A stretch of DNA of 64,000 nucleotides from Bactericera cockerelli (GCA_024516035.1 CM044965.1:27666425-27730424); one strand, 5' to 3'; counted from the stretch's first letter, positions 44,480 to 55,440 are shown. The notes: generated by a model from the letters alone, not told the origin. Numbers and translations: made by a program.

Positions 44480-44655
44480 AGCATAATATGGACAATTGAA
44501 TCACGGCCTTCTAGCATGGGGACTCTCAGCCGTAAAAGATCGAGCTTTTGCATTGCAAACAAAAGCTGTCCAAGTGATAAGTAAATTAGCTTATAGAGCA
44601 CCTTGCAAAGAGGCCTTTCTATCACTTACCTTTTTGACTATTCCGTGTATTGCAT
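44480..44655 (+). pseudogene. LINE RT C-terminal fragment cut by a repeat
   Basis: Readable as NHGLLAWGLSA, then QTKAVQVISKLAYRAPCKEA and LTFLTIPCIAY, typical of Jockey-like LINE C-terminal regions. It stops at 44655 where the TACAGGGT repeat begins. Confidence 0.65.
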
Positions 44656-44656
44656 A

Positions 44657-44990
44657 TACAGGGTCCGCCATAAAAAAGGAGCCACTCGAAATATCTAGAG
44701 AACGGATTTAATTTTTGAGAAAAACTAAAACAAGTGTACAATTATATGGAGGGGAAAACTCTTTCTTCTAGGTTTTGATTTTTTATCATTACCAGGGGCG
44801 GCCCCAGGGGGGGTCAACTTTGGAATCTTAAATAGAACCACCCTATTTGTAATACATTTCTGAAAAGTAGTTGACATTCAATTGGAAAAGTAAAGGAGGC
44901 TCTTAGAAATACTGCGCTACCCACAAATTTTGTGAAGAAGCCTTGTCCTTCAACACAAATAAATCATACATCGTTAACTTTATAATAAGA
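44657..44990. repeat. TACAGGGT-type dispersed repeat
   Basis: It starts TACAGGGTCCGCC and GAGCCACTCGAAATATC as at 22733. The segment around 44825 (TTAAATAGAACCACCC) resembles the palindrome arm. A CAGGGGCGGCCCCAGG word near 44793 resembles a hAT end. Confidence 0.5.
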
Positions 44991-45395
44991 AAAGTAATAG
45001 AAGGTAAATGAAAAAAAAATATTTAATTACAGGATAATACTAACTTAATCACAGGAAGTGTGTGAGGATCAATTTACACTGTAATTTCTTGCGCCATTAA
45101 TTTTACGAACATTGAAATATGATCCAGAGGATATTGAACGTATCAAGCTAGCCGGAAGGCAGGCACTCGTCGAGAGAACACGCGCCTGCCAGTATCAAGC
45201 TCGCCGGCAGGCGAGCGCTCGTCAAGTAGCGCCAGCCAACCTGCCTATATTATATTAACTCAAATGAGAGTTTGTAATGAGTGTAATGACTTTGTATGTA
45301 CAGTAGAATATCGCTAACTCAAAATCCCGAAAGCCCGAGAATCCCGTTAACTTGAAAGAAATTTTCAACCATGGTCAAATTTCGCTCCTTAATCT
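44991..45395. other. Intergenic; small duplicated GC-rich motif
   Basis: AGCTAGCCGGAAGGCAGGCACTCGTCGAG and its relative AGCTCGCCGGCAGGCGAGCGCTCGTCAAG form a two-copy tandem at about 45147-45226 (only their short cores are diagnostic: CGGCAGGCG and CGGAAGGCA). Otherwise the 3' flank of P450 C. Confidence 0.4.
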
Positions 45396-48300
45396 TCACA
45401 CCTCGGAAGAGGAATTTGATCGTCTCATTTCCAATCGAATATCATTGCCAGGCAACGGATGCATCGTCATCCCCACTTCCAGCCTGATATCCCTCATGGA
45501 CCTACACTTGGCCCCGGGCAGTATCCTGTATCTCTTCAGTAATGTGCTGATGGTGCTTTTCATATGCAGCATGGCGTACTTGCTCCCAATACAGTTTCTC
45601 GCTCCCAGACTGAACGGGAGATAGGCGTTGGGATTCCGTTTGGCAACTTCTGAAGGTAGAAATCGATCGGGATCAAAACGTTCGGGATCCGGCCAGTATC
45701 GGGGATCCCTGTGAATCCCGTAGATGAAAATTATGATAGTGCTACCTGAAAGTAAATCCAAGGAGGACATTAGAGTATCTCTTAGTTTTAGAAACTTTTA
45801 AATGTATGAATAAGTCTCTTTTCTAAGACCACAGAACGCACTTTCTTCGAAACTTGAAGTCCAATTTTCTTGGCCATCGGATTTTGTGTATGAGAAACCT
45901 AATTTGTTCAATTTCATCAACTGATTAACAAGATACAGGTAGTGAAATATGTACACATCATACGCAACTAAGAAAACATCCCCTTATTTTGAGTGTAACC
46001 ATTTAAATTAAAAGTAAATTTACTCTCGGGGTATTTTTTCCACATACAATATTTGTTCCAGATTCATGAAAATTCCACATTTTTCTATATTCCATTTTGA
46101 GATGGTATAAATCTAGTGATTGAACTTCCTTAAAATCTCTATATATATGACAAAAGAAAGTTTGTCTTACCTGCGGGTATTGTGTAGTCACCACATTTCA
46201 GTTCAGTTGAAGAACTTCTAGCTATGATTGGTGCAGCAGGATACAGCCTCATTGCTTCTTTGATGACTCGGGTTAGAATGTTGAGATCTTGTAGTTGCTC
46301 ATACGTAGGTGCTGTGTCACTGTCTCCAAGGATATTTTCTATTTCATGGAAGACCTAGAGTTCAGAAAAGATTAATCCATCTTTGTACTTCTGGGCGTAC
46401 TATTCTTCTATGTGTGAGAAACCCAGCACAATTTCAGGTCCCAAAACCGAAATTATTATAAAATTGAGAATTAGCGAGAGAAAGGACATCTTGCAGAAAA
46501 CTTGACATTTATATAGGCAATTAGGACTGAGGAATTCCCTTCTTCCAACAAAATTCAATGGATTATAAGTAATATATCTTGAACCCGCGTTTCCTCTCTG
46601 GATGTCTAATTGTCTATACTGATCTTCTGCATGAGGAAGATCAGCATAGAAATTCACTGTGGGTAATATTTATACTCAGCAATTGACTTGCTAGAACTGT
46701 GAGAATATTCTCAATACATAATATATTATACAAGGACTAACACAAAATAACAACTTAATGTATAATTTAAGCTAAATAGACACTTTCCAGGGATTTTCTC
46801 AATGTTTATCCATCATCATTCACAACGCCATCTTATGATTATTTTTATTGTAAATTAAAACATTTAATATTATTTAATAAACTTACATCTTCCTGTAGTT
46901 GAGGGTGTAGTGCTAGGATATTCAGAACTATGCTTGTGGTTAGCATTACCGTATCAAATCCAGCATTCAATAGACTGACCATTTCATGTAAAAGTTCTTT
47001 TTCATTTATGAAAAGATCGGGATTTTTTTTTGGAATGTCTCTTAAAACGCGATCAACAAAGGTCTCGAATTTATCTTGGGCATCTAAAAGGTCAGATATT
47101 ATGTTGTCTCTATTTTTACTTTCTCTTGGAGTTTTCGAGATTTTTGACACATTTCCATTTTCATCAACTATTTCCATTTTATTTTCTTTATCTATTTTCT
47201 TTTTGACTGCCGTCAGAATACTTTCAGTGAATTCTTTTTGTATGATTCTATTTTGTCGAAGTTTCGCATGATAGCCGCACATCTTGGAAAAGAAGTTAAT
47301 CATCAACCAGGGTTTGAAGACTCTGACTAGGAAAATCTGCAAATAAATGAAGAGATTAGGAGTCAATGTTTTGGATTTGATGCCATCCTTAAGCTTATGG
47401 GAAGTCCTCCAAGTATGTGAAGTACCTTAAAATTAAACCTCTCAGACAAAGGGATATATGAATGTAGTTTATATGAATGTACTTTCAAATCACAATCAAT
47501 GTGGCCTAAGCTGGAAAGTTATATAATGGATCATAAATTCCCCCGACATAAATATTATCTTAATATAATCTATATTAATCTTACTCTCATAATATTAGAA
47601 CTTATCAGTTACCCACTTTGAAAGAAGATTCCACCGACTCCAGGTAGGGATGGTGAGAGTGGTAGTTCTGCTGAATCTCAAAGTCCACTCCAAACGAACT
47701 TCTCATGAGAGCATTCAGCGCCGCCAGACCAACCAAGTGATGAGGCTCAAACGGTTCCTTGGAGATCGCCAGAGGTGCCATTTTGTTGGCCAGAATTGTT
47801 GCCTCTTCAAAAAAAGTTGGACAGTAAGATTTCAAGAGGGAAAACTGGAATGAAGTTCCCACAACCTTGCGATGTCTTCTCCACCGGGGTAAATGCATGT
47901 GCTGAATGAGTCCTTGGCCTGAGGGCCCGCTCATTATCTGGTAGCAGGGAGACTTGTGAAGAACGCTGGTTAGGACATGATGGACAAAGTCAGGCTCTGT
48001 CGGAAGAACGCAGAATGTGGAGCCCAGCCAGAAGTTGTAGATGATATTGCCCCTGAAAGACATTGTAGAGAGTTGAAAATTGTTAAGCAGCCGACTTCCG
48101 TAACTTTTTTTAAATAGTTCCTAATATAAACCAACCTCACTATATTGATCGATAAGGCTGGTGGTTCAAGTCCTAAGTTCAGCAAAGATTTAGTCAAGCG
48201 AGTTTGAGTAGTTGTTACATCACGAAAATATTCAACACAAAATTTAATTTCCAATTATTACAACAGTGATAATGATAACCAACCTTTTGCAGTGCTCCAG

Positions 48301-48495
48301 GTAAGTTGTGAGAAAATATTCAAACATCTGGTCCAGCCCCTTCAGCAACATGAGCAGAGAGATGGAGAGGGAGAAACTCCAGCCTACTGTCGGCATTTGG
48401 TGTGCCAGATAGAACAAACGTCTGTGCCTCCATACATGAGTCAGTATGAGCAGAAGTGAGACAGCTAGCAGGCATATTAGCAAGGTGAACATCAT
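45396..48495 (-). CDS. Cytochrome P450 gene C (clan 4/CYP4-type), complete
   Basis: Exons on the minus strand: 48495-48284 (ATG at 48495), 48052-47617, 47336-46887, 46354-46171, 45745-45396 (TGA). They sum to 1632 nt, 543 residues, a normal P450 length. The start was chosen as the first ATG before the hydrophobic anchor MMFTLLICLLAVSLLLIL; the exon may extend 5' to a TTTCAG acceptor at 48520. Motifs: WRRHRK (helix C), AGFDT at 341-345, EAMR at 399-402, PERF at 448-451, FSLGARNCIG with haem Cys479. All introns GT/AG. The third exon is 66-69 nt longer than in A and B (extra Lys/Asp/Ser-rich loop) and the C-terminus is eight residues longer. Predicted ER-membrane monooxygenase; substrate unknown. 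Confidence 0.94.
46355..46886. other. P450 C intron, no feature seen
   Basis: AT-rich intron; an open stretch at 46400-46657 on the minus strand shows no domain. Confidence 0.5.
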
Positions 48496-48649
48496 CTCAT
48501 TGATAACAGCATGGATTCTTCTGAAATGGGAATAAGAAATAATATTAAAGATAAAATACAACATGAAGTTATCATATTTGTTTTAATCACAATAGTGATA
48601 TTACAACTACAACTCACTTTTCTCTAAATTAATATTTGCTTAACTTGGG

Positions 48650-48712
48650 ACTTGAATTGCCGACCTCCGATTACAAGTCCGTCGCCTTATCGATCAAGCT
48701 ACTGAGGTCGAT
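48650..48712 (-). repeat. tRNA-like SINE head
   Basis: On the minus strand CGACCTCAGTAGCTTGATCG and TAAGGCGACGGACTTGTAAT, then GGCAATTCAAGTCCC, giving A- and B-box-like words. Related pieces are at 34440-34475 and 48126-48175. Confidence 0.5.
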
Positions 48713-48825
48713 ATAGATAAAAAATACACTGTCAAGTGTGGACATATTACTTCCTCTGGAATCGTTTTCATTGTAATGCTTGGCGATAAAAAATATTGCT
48801 TTTTCTTTATCAATGAAGGTATTTG

Positions 48826-48900
48826 CCATGGCGTCGATGCCGCGTTGAATCCATTGGTTCTCATAGGATCACCGAAGTTAAGCAACATCCAGTGAGGTGA
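48826..48900 (+). mobile_element. 5S-derived SINE, copy 5, head only
   Basis: GCCGCGTTGAATCCATTGG, then GGATCACCGAAGTTAAGC and ATCCAGTGAGGTGA, after which the similarity stops. This is only the 5S-like part. Confidence 0.7.
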
Positions 48901-49079
48901 TTCTATTTTTTTAAAATCTATTCAAATCGATTCTATTCAAATTTGTTTATTGAAATTATAAACCGTTTTATATATTTTTAAAAATATTTATTTTCTTAAT
49001 TGGCATTTAGTATTCACTATAATAAATGCTAATTAAAAATGAAAAAGAATTATCTGATTTATTTATTTTGTCAACATTT

Positions 49080-49600
49080 TAAAACATTAGAGGTCTGCTG
49101 ATGCTAGCAGTTCCTCTACAATCTCCTCATCAATATCTTCATTCTGATTCTTGTAGTCTATCATGATGCTTTCCAATGTCCTCTTCAAAACCACGTTCTG
49201 GATGTATGCTTGTATTCTTTTATTAATATTATTTTAAGGTGTTCATGTGTTTTTTGAAATATTTGGTGACTAAACCATCTCATGTCATTACAACCGGCAC
49301 AAGAGTGACTTTTGCTTCGTTATACATCATGGATAACTCCGTTCCTAATAAATCATATTTTCTTCCTTTTGTTGTTTCAGTTGTTGATAATATTCTTTTG
49401 TTTGTTATACCAACTTCAATCAAAATTATTTCATTAGTTCTTAAGTCATGTACAAGAAGATCAGGTTTGTTATGTTCTATACGAAGTTCTGTCAATATAG
49501 GTACATCAGACTTGATTTTAACTCTTTCATTTGAAATGGTATTTTCAACTTTGTAGTTGAAAATACCATTTCAACTAATAGATTTAAAATCTTTCAACAA
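49080..49600 (-). pseudogene. LINE C-terminal, PD-(D/E)XK-like endonuclease fragment
   Basis: 49495-49280 reads HNKPDLLVHDLRTNEIILIE then KGRKYDLLGTEL and VTLVPVVMT, the pattern of the restriction-like endonuclease end of R2/R4/NeSL-type LINEs (KPD...E...K..KY). After a frame break it continues AYIQNVVLKRTLESIMIDY and ends EDIDEEIVEELLASADL stop at about 49085. The RT is missing. Clade call is from memory. Confidence 0.55.
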
Positions 49601-49679
49601 TAAATGCTAATAAATATGCAAAAATTAAATATTATTTGACAAAGATTTAATACTCATTTACCTAAATTTGAAAAAATAT

Positions 49680-49775
49680 AATAATAATAACTCTTTATTG
49701 ACAAGAATAATATTGACAAAGGGCGTGATTATTGCCTGAGGCAATCTCTGCCATCAAACCCATATCACTGAGTAG
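49680..49775 (-). mobile_element. LINE 3' UTR remnant
   Basis: On the minus strand it carries AGATTGCCTCAGGCAATAAT and CAATAAAGAGTTATTATT, the same 3' end as at 24180-24420. Confidence 0.55.
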
Positions 49776-49871
49776 GTAAGGGTTTTTTTTTTTCAAACAT
49801 AACTTAGATTGCACATTTTTTAACATGAATTTTTTTGAGTTTCCAGTACTTAAAATATTCACTTTTTTTAA

Positions 49872-50120
49872 TCTCTATATATAAAAACAGAAAAAAGGAC
49901 TACCTACCTACCTACCTATGTTTGTTTGTTTGTCCGGAGTTGTTTAGCCAAAACGGTAAGAGATAGCAAAAAATGTCTCAGAATTGACCCCCCCAAAACC
50001 ATTATCGTTTTGTCCAGAAAAATTATAAAAAGTTCAAAAAGGCATTGCTGTCCAGCAGTACGGCCATGCCTTAGTAAATTTGAAATTTAGTCCCGTTGCA
50101 AAGCACGGGCAAACGGCTAG
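49872..50120 (+). mobile_element. Helitron-like element, copy 4 (249 bp)
   Basis: It starts TCTCTATATATAAAAACAG after a host A and ends CACGGGCAAACGGCTAG before a host T. It has a (TACC)n run near 49902 and a CCCGTTGC...CACGGGCAA hairpin-like end. The body differs from copies 1 and 3 but keeps GGCCATGCC. Confidence 0.7.
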
Positions 50121-51374
50121 TATTTACATAAAATGAAATTTTTTAGGACAATAAATTATTAAATAATAAAGTTTGTTCAAGTAAGATCTAAAATAATGAT
50201 AAAAAATATAAAAATATCTGAAATGCGATCAATCAACAACACTGTTTTACATTCAAGATACTCGTATATTATCGGAAGATATTTTTTATTACAAAATTTC
50301 GGCTTTGAATGGCACAGCTGCTAAAGAAACATTAATGTTAATAAAACATTGGTGTTTTTCCGAAAAACATTAGAGAAATTAAAAAAAAAAAAATGGAAAA
50401 AAGGTATTATCCTTACTGTACTTCTGAGATATCTAAGCTAGAGCGTCTTCCCTGTTAACGAACAGAGTTCTGAACTACAGTAGACCTTGCATAATTTTAA
50501 CAGTCGGAAGCTTTAAATTTAAAATAAATTTATGGGTCCCACACTACCTCCTTGGAGCGTTCTGCATTGCATTATGAGGGAATTAATACCAAATGGGTGG
50601 TCCTTGCATAATTTGAGCAGTCGGAAATTTTAAATTTAAGAAATAGCATAAATAAATGTCTCCCACACTACTTCCTCGGATCGTTCTACATTTCATTATG
50701 AGGGAATGAATCCCAAAAGGGATGATTATACTTGTGGGGATACATTTGCTAGTAATCTTCTTCTTCTTTCACTTTGCCTTTTTCCCAAACCTAGTTGGGG
50801 TCGGCATTGTTCAACCTCATTGAAGTGGGTTGACTGTGGCACATTTTTACGGCTCTTGTTTCATGGCTACGAAATAAAAAAGGCTGTGAAACACTCATCT
50901 TTTTAAATAAATAAAAAAGACACAGTATTTCAAATAAGTCTTTCTCATAGAACTCGGAAGCATAGCACTATTTTATTTTGCCTATTTAAAATGAAAAATA
51001 TAAAACTTTAAGAAATACGTCTCATAGGTAGTGATTTTTTTATTTTTTTGGGTAATTAATTGTTGGGGTAGAATAAGTTAAATGTGTATTATTATGTCTC
51101 ATAATTCATAAAACACTAATATAATTTTATATTTATAGTGATTATGACTGTATAGTTACCTACAACTACTCATTCATTTGTACATAATTTATTATAATGT
51201 TCGAATTTCGAATAAAATAAATACGTACACCTACATCAATAAATTATACCCATGCTAGGTGTTTATCTTGTGAGAAATGTTTTGAAATCATCATTAATTC
51301 AATGTGTGATTCAAAAATAATTATACACAATAAATTTTATTGAAAAATAAATTAAATTCAATATATTGTTTTTT

Positions 51375-51405
<31 letters not shown>

Positions 51406-51585
51406 CTTGTACAAAATTAACACAAAATTAATATTCCTTCCTGTTATCTTGAAGTATGAATTTAAATTATTTATTCATTGCGGCTAATTTGCGGGGACAA
51501 AGTTTCATATAGGCATTCTAGTTCCTTTTTAGGGTCAAATTATGAAATGGGATTGCAACGAGGACAATACCCTATTCTTTGTACT
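50121..51585. other. Intergenic, repeat debris
   Basis: A near-duplicate pair around TTGCATAATTTTAACAGTCGG (50488) and TTGCATAATTTGAGCAGTCGG (50603) gives a two-copy direct repeat of about 115 bases (compare only the shared TTGCATAATTT core). A CCCAAACCTAGTTGGGGTCGGC-like word near 50793 is a common LINE 3' motif. (CTT)n at 51378-51399. No gene. Confidence 0.45.
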
Positions 51586-52335
51586 GCACAATTAGGGCTA
51601 TTAAGTAAGCCTGGACCTAGACCCTGGATCCTATGGTATAGGGTACTAAGTAAGCCTGGACTAGACCCTGGATCCTATGGTATAGGGTACTAAGTAAGAC
51701 TGGACCTAGACCCTGGATCCTACGGTATAGGGTACTAAGTAAGACTGGACCTAGACCCTGGATCCTAGGGTATAGGGTACTAAGTAAGCCTGGACCTAGA
51801 CCCTGGATCCTAGGGTATTGGGTACTAAGTAAGCCTGGACCTAGACCCTGGATCCTAGGGTATAGGGTACTAAGTAAGCCTGGACTAGACCCTGGATCCT
51901 AGGGTATAGGGTACTAAGTAAGACTGGACCTAGACCCTGGATCCTAGGGTATAGGGTACTAAGTAAGCCTGGACTAGACCCTGGATCCTAGGGTATAGGG
52001 TACTAAGTAAGACTGGACCTAGACCCTGGATCCTAGGGTATAGGGTACTAAGTAAGACTGGACCTAGACCCTGGATCCTAGGGTATAGGGTACTAAGTAA
52101 GCCTGGACTAGACCCTGGATCCTAGGGTATAGAGTACTAAGTAAGACTGGACCTAGACCCTGGATCCTAGGGTATAGGGTATTAAGTAAGCCTAGACTAG
52201 ACCCTGGATCCTAGGGTATAGGGTATTAAGTAAGCCTGGACTAGACCCTGGATCCTAGGGTATAGGGTACTAAGTAAGCCTGGACCTAGACCCTGGATCC
52301 TAGGGTATAGGGTATTAAGTAAGCCTGGACCTAGA
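51586..52335. repeat. Satellite, about 16 units of 45-46 bp
   Basis: The unit contains TAAGTAAGCCTGGACCTAGA and CCCTGGATCCTAGGGTATAG. Units vary by C/T-A at AAGCC/AAGAC, by one base in GGAC(C)TAG and by a C/T in GGGTA(C/T)TAAG. Every unit has a BamHI-type GGATCC. The array begins right after GCACAATTAGGGCTATTAAG, which is the inverse tail of SINE family a. Confidence 0.95.
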
Positions 52336-53228
52336 CACTAGACACACGAAGAACACATACATACGAACAGACCATTTGATAAAAATCAGTTTTTTTGGAA
52401 TCAGGAGATTCTAATTCGTCCAGAAATGCTATCAGCTTAATTTGTAAGAAAGTGACCGATTACAATACTTTCTATACTTTATAGGTAATAGAAAATAAAA
52501 ATGATTAATTTTAATCAACATTATTAATAAATAGGTAGTTTAAAATACACCCACGCCACGGTTAACGTGATAATTTAAGGTTTGTTTCGCACATTGCATA
52601 TGTGCAAAGATATAAGGCGCACATAAAATGATATCAACATTACTTGTGTGATTTGTCGCACATTGCATATTACATACAAGATATCAGGCGCACGTAGAAA
52701 TGAAAAATTAAAACATTAATAAATTGTGATAATGTCTGAGGATACATATTATTTTGGAATTATCAATTTAATACCTTTGGAAATTATACAACTATGTTCT
52801 TGTATATTCAATTGCTACCGCTTACTTCACTTTTATTCCTTGAGGCAGTGGGGATTTGCAGTTTGAATAAACCAGTAACTCACAATTCATTCAAGTTAAG
52901 CAACGGCGAGCATGTACAGGACATGGATTGGTGCTACAACAACCTCACCGACTCAGGCCGGGTCTATGTGAGACTTTAGTGTCTGATTAGCTGAAACGAC
53001 CAATTTAAAATCTTAAAATTGATAATGTTACTTGAAAGATAAAATAAATAAATATAAATAATTAAAGAAATTTCAAAAATCCAAAGAGGCATGAATTGCT
53101 TTTGTTATTTGAGTATTCATGCCTTTCGGCAATGCATAATGCGATTTTTTTCTGGTAGAGAAGTGTAAATCAAAAGGTAGATAACTACTGGGTACCAAAA
53201 GGAAAAATGGGTATTGTGGGAAAAAGGC
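52336..53228. other. Intergenic, no gene seen
   Basis: A pair of related stretches (TTTCGCACATTGCATATGTG and TTGTCGCACATTGCATATTA, with AAGATATAAGGCGCACA-like follow-ups) lies at about 52587-52700. Nothing coding recognised. Confidence 0.45.
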
Positions 53229-53395
53229 GTGCACTGGTAGTCAAGTGGTTGCATGAACTTCTCCTCATTAGTTCGAGTTTTGTGACCACATAATAAAAAG
53301 ACTCTGAGGGTAGGTGGTAGAAAATGCTTTGAGCATTAACCTCGCCAGGTGGTTACTTTCCATTAAAGAGTATTATTATTATTATTATTATTACC
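53229..53395 (+). mobile_element. SINE family b, copy 1
   Basis: A-box-like CACTGGTAGTCAAGTGGTTG, a shortened head, GTGACCACATAATAAAAAGA, GAAAATGCTTTGAGCATTAA, CCAGGTGGTTACTTTCC and TAAAGAGTATTATT with (ATT)n. Confidence 0.75.
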
Positions 53396-53429
53396 TAGCT
53401 ACTTCCAAATTCCATCAAAAACAAGTCCT

Positions 53430-54580
53430 AAACCAATTGTCGTGAGACTAATCAATACAAAAACACGTGACATATGGTTGAAGGCCGGCAAAGAAAACAA
53501 ATTATTTGATAAAAAAATATATATAAATGAACATCTAACGACCAAGAACTACACACTATTGAGAAATACCAGAGCTTGGGCGAAGACAAACCACTACAAT
53601 TTTGTCTGGACTCAGGATTGCCGGGTACTTATGAGGAAAGATGAAAACTCGCGAATCAGAAGTGTGAAGACCATGAAGGACCTGTCAATGGATTGGAAGG
53701 ACGTCACTCGTTCCAGTTCTTCCGAGGAAGAGACAACAGATGCTTAGCAATTTTCAAGTTTTCATTTTTTTTTTTTTTTTTTTTTTTTTTCAATTTCATT
53801 CATTTCTTTACATATTATTATTTTATTGCATTTTTAAGTTGATTAAAACAAAAAAAGATATATTTTTATCACAATATCAGTGTAACAACAAAATATAAAT
53901 TAAAATCTATGAAAAAAATCAGAGCTCTAAAAAAATTTAAATCATTGAAGAAAAAAAATCAATCTATATATAATAGATATAATAAATATAATCTATAGAT
54001 ATAAGATATATAATACCCATATAAAAACAATTACCCTTTTATTAATTTATGGATGTAATTAATATAATTGATGATCAATACATCACAGATAAGTTCTCAA
54101 GTTATTTAGACTGTCCACTTATCAAAAGTAATGGAATTGGTATATTACATCTAAATATGAATTCCACAATACTAATGAGTATAAACAACTCGTTGTTAAA
54201 TATTTTTAAACAACTTAATATTTTCATCTGAATAACCTGAGAACCTATTATCTGCATCCTCTTATTAATCATAATCATCATCTTTTAATATATAAATATA
54301 TTTTTTTTTCTTTAATGTTGTTTAAAAAAAAAAAAAATATTTTTGAGCACATATTAAACATATTATATAAAAAAATATTATTACTTTTTCTTCTGTTGAA
54401 TACCATTTTATACACATCAATTTTTTCTATTGTGAATGAAATTGAAAAAAAAAAATACTATTATACATACTATTATTTTGAACTCCCCACCTTCAGCACA
54501 AGATTTTTATCTTTTGAAGGTGGGTATACCCTCATAGTTTGTTAAAGATGATAATGTAAAAAATAAATAAATGGAAACTT

Positions 54581-54614
<34 letters not shown>
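53430..54614 (+). pseudogene. Internally deleted LINE copy with poly(A)
   Basis: 53430-53747 is an ORF1 C-terminal fragment (LLRNTRAWAKTNHYNFVWTQ, then RKDENSRIRSVKTMKDL). After a T-run, 54049-54231 looks like the start of ORF2 (GIGILHLNMNS, the endonuclease N-terminal strand), then a stop. A 3' UTR-like part has the hairpin CCACCTTCA/TGAAGGTGG at 54487-54526. It ends in about 35 A at 54580-54614. The RT is absent. Confidence 0.5.
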
Positions 54615-54616
<2 letters not shown>

Positions 54617-54701
54617 AGATCTTCTCAAGAACACTAGACAAGTCGACAACAATCAATGAATTAGCCAGTTTTCAGGTATTCGCAAAATAATACGAAAACC
54701 G

Positions 54702-54918
54702 TGCATTGGTAGTCAAGTGGTTAAGACGCTAGTCTAGTAATCCAGGTAGCGTAGGGATCCGTTAGTTTGAATTCCATCCAATGCATGAATTTTTCCTCAT
54801 TTATTTGAGTTTGTGACCACATAATAATAAGACTATGGGGTTTATGTGGTTGAAAATGCTATGAGCATTAACCTCACCTGGTGGTTACATTCCACTAAAG
54901 AGTTTTATTATTATAAGT
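54702..54918 (+). mobile_element. SINE family b, copy 2, full length
   Basis: Head GCATTGGTAGTCAAGTGGTT and AAGACGCTAGTCTAG, B-box-like GTTTGAATTCC, then the family body and TAAAGAGTTTTATTATTA end. Confidence 0.8.
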
Positions 54919-55074
54919 CCCTATACTACAATCTCAAAAAAAAAAAACTGAAATAAAATAATTCCTATATTATCGAATCTCTAATTAATATTTTAGGAAG
55001 TAATCAGTGTTCTGAAGTTCTGTTCACGAAAGATGACGATTATACATTTCCTCTTCTTATTCTTGTTCCTCACG

Positions 55075-55187
55075 ACACTCTGACCACATAATAATAAAAC
55101 CCTGAGGGTTAGGTGGTAGAAAATGCTTTGAGCAGTAACCTCGCCTGGTGGTTACCTTCCACTAAACAGTGTTATGATTATTATTAA
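55075..55187 (+). mobile_element. SINE family b, copy 3, 5'-truncated
   Basis: It begins at CTCTGACCACATAATAATAA and has GAAAATGCTTTGAGCAGTAA, CCTGGTGGTTACC and a (TTA)n end. Confidence 0.75.
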
Positions 55188-55379
55188 CTACCTAACTGAA
55201 GAAATCCAAACATTGAGAGGGATCCGATCCCCGACTCCATGCGCTAGGATATAGATTTAGTTTCATGCTTGTTTATGTAAATCTGATACAAAAGAGAAAG
55301 AGTTCCTTGGTTCATTTTTGAGGTGAAATGATTTTTTGTTTACTTGTATTGAACTTGAAAATTAAGAAAATTCTCGAAG

Positions 55380-55440
55380 CTTTGGACTAGAACCACCGAC
55401 CTCCAGCCTACGAGTGATGGAGCTACTAGCTACTAGGGTC
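55380..55440 (-). repeat. tRNA-like repeat
   Basis: On the minus strand GACCCTAGTAGCTAGTAGC and GGTCGGTGGTTCTAGTCC give weak A/B-box similarity, as in the piece at 48650. Confidence 0.4.

Noticed and set aside
51586..52335. CRISPR array
   Set aside because: Units are contiguous 45-46-bp tandem copies without variable spacers; this is a satellite.
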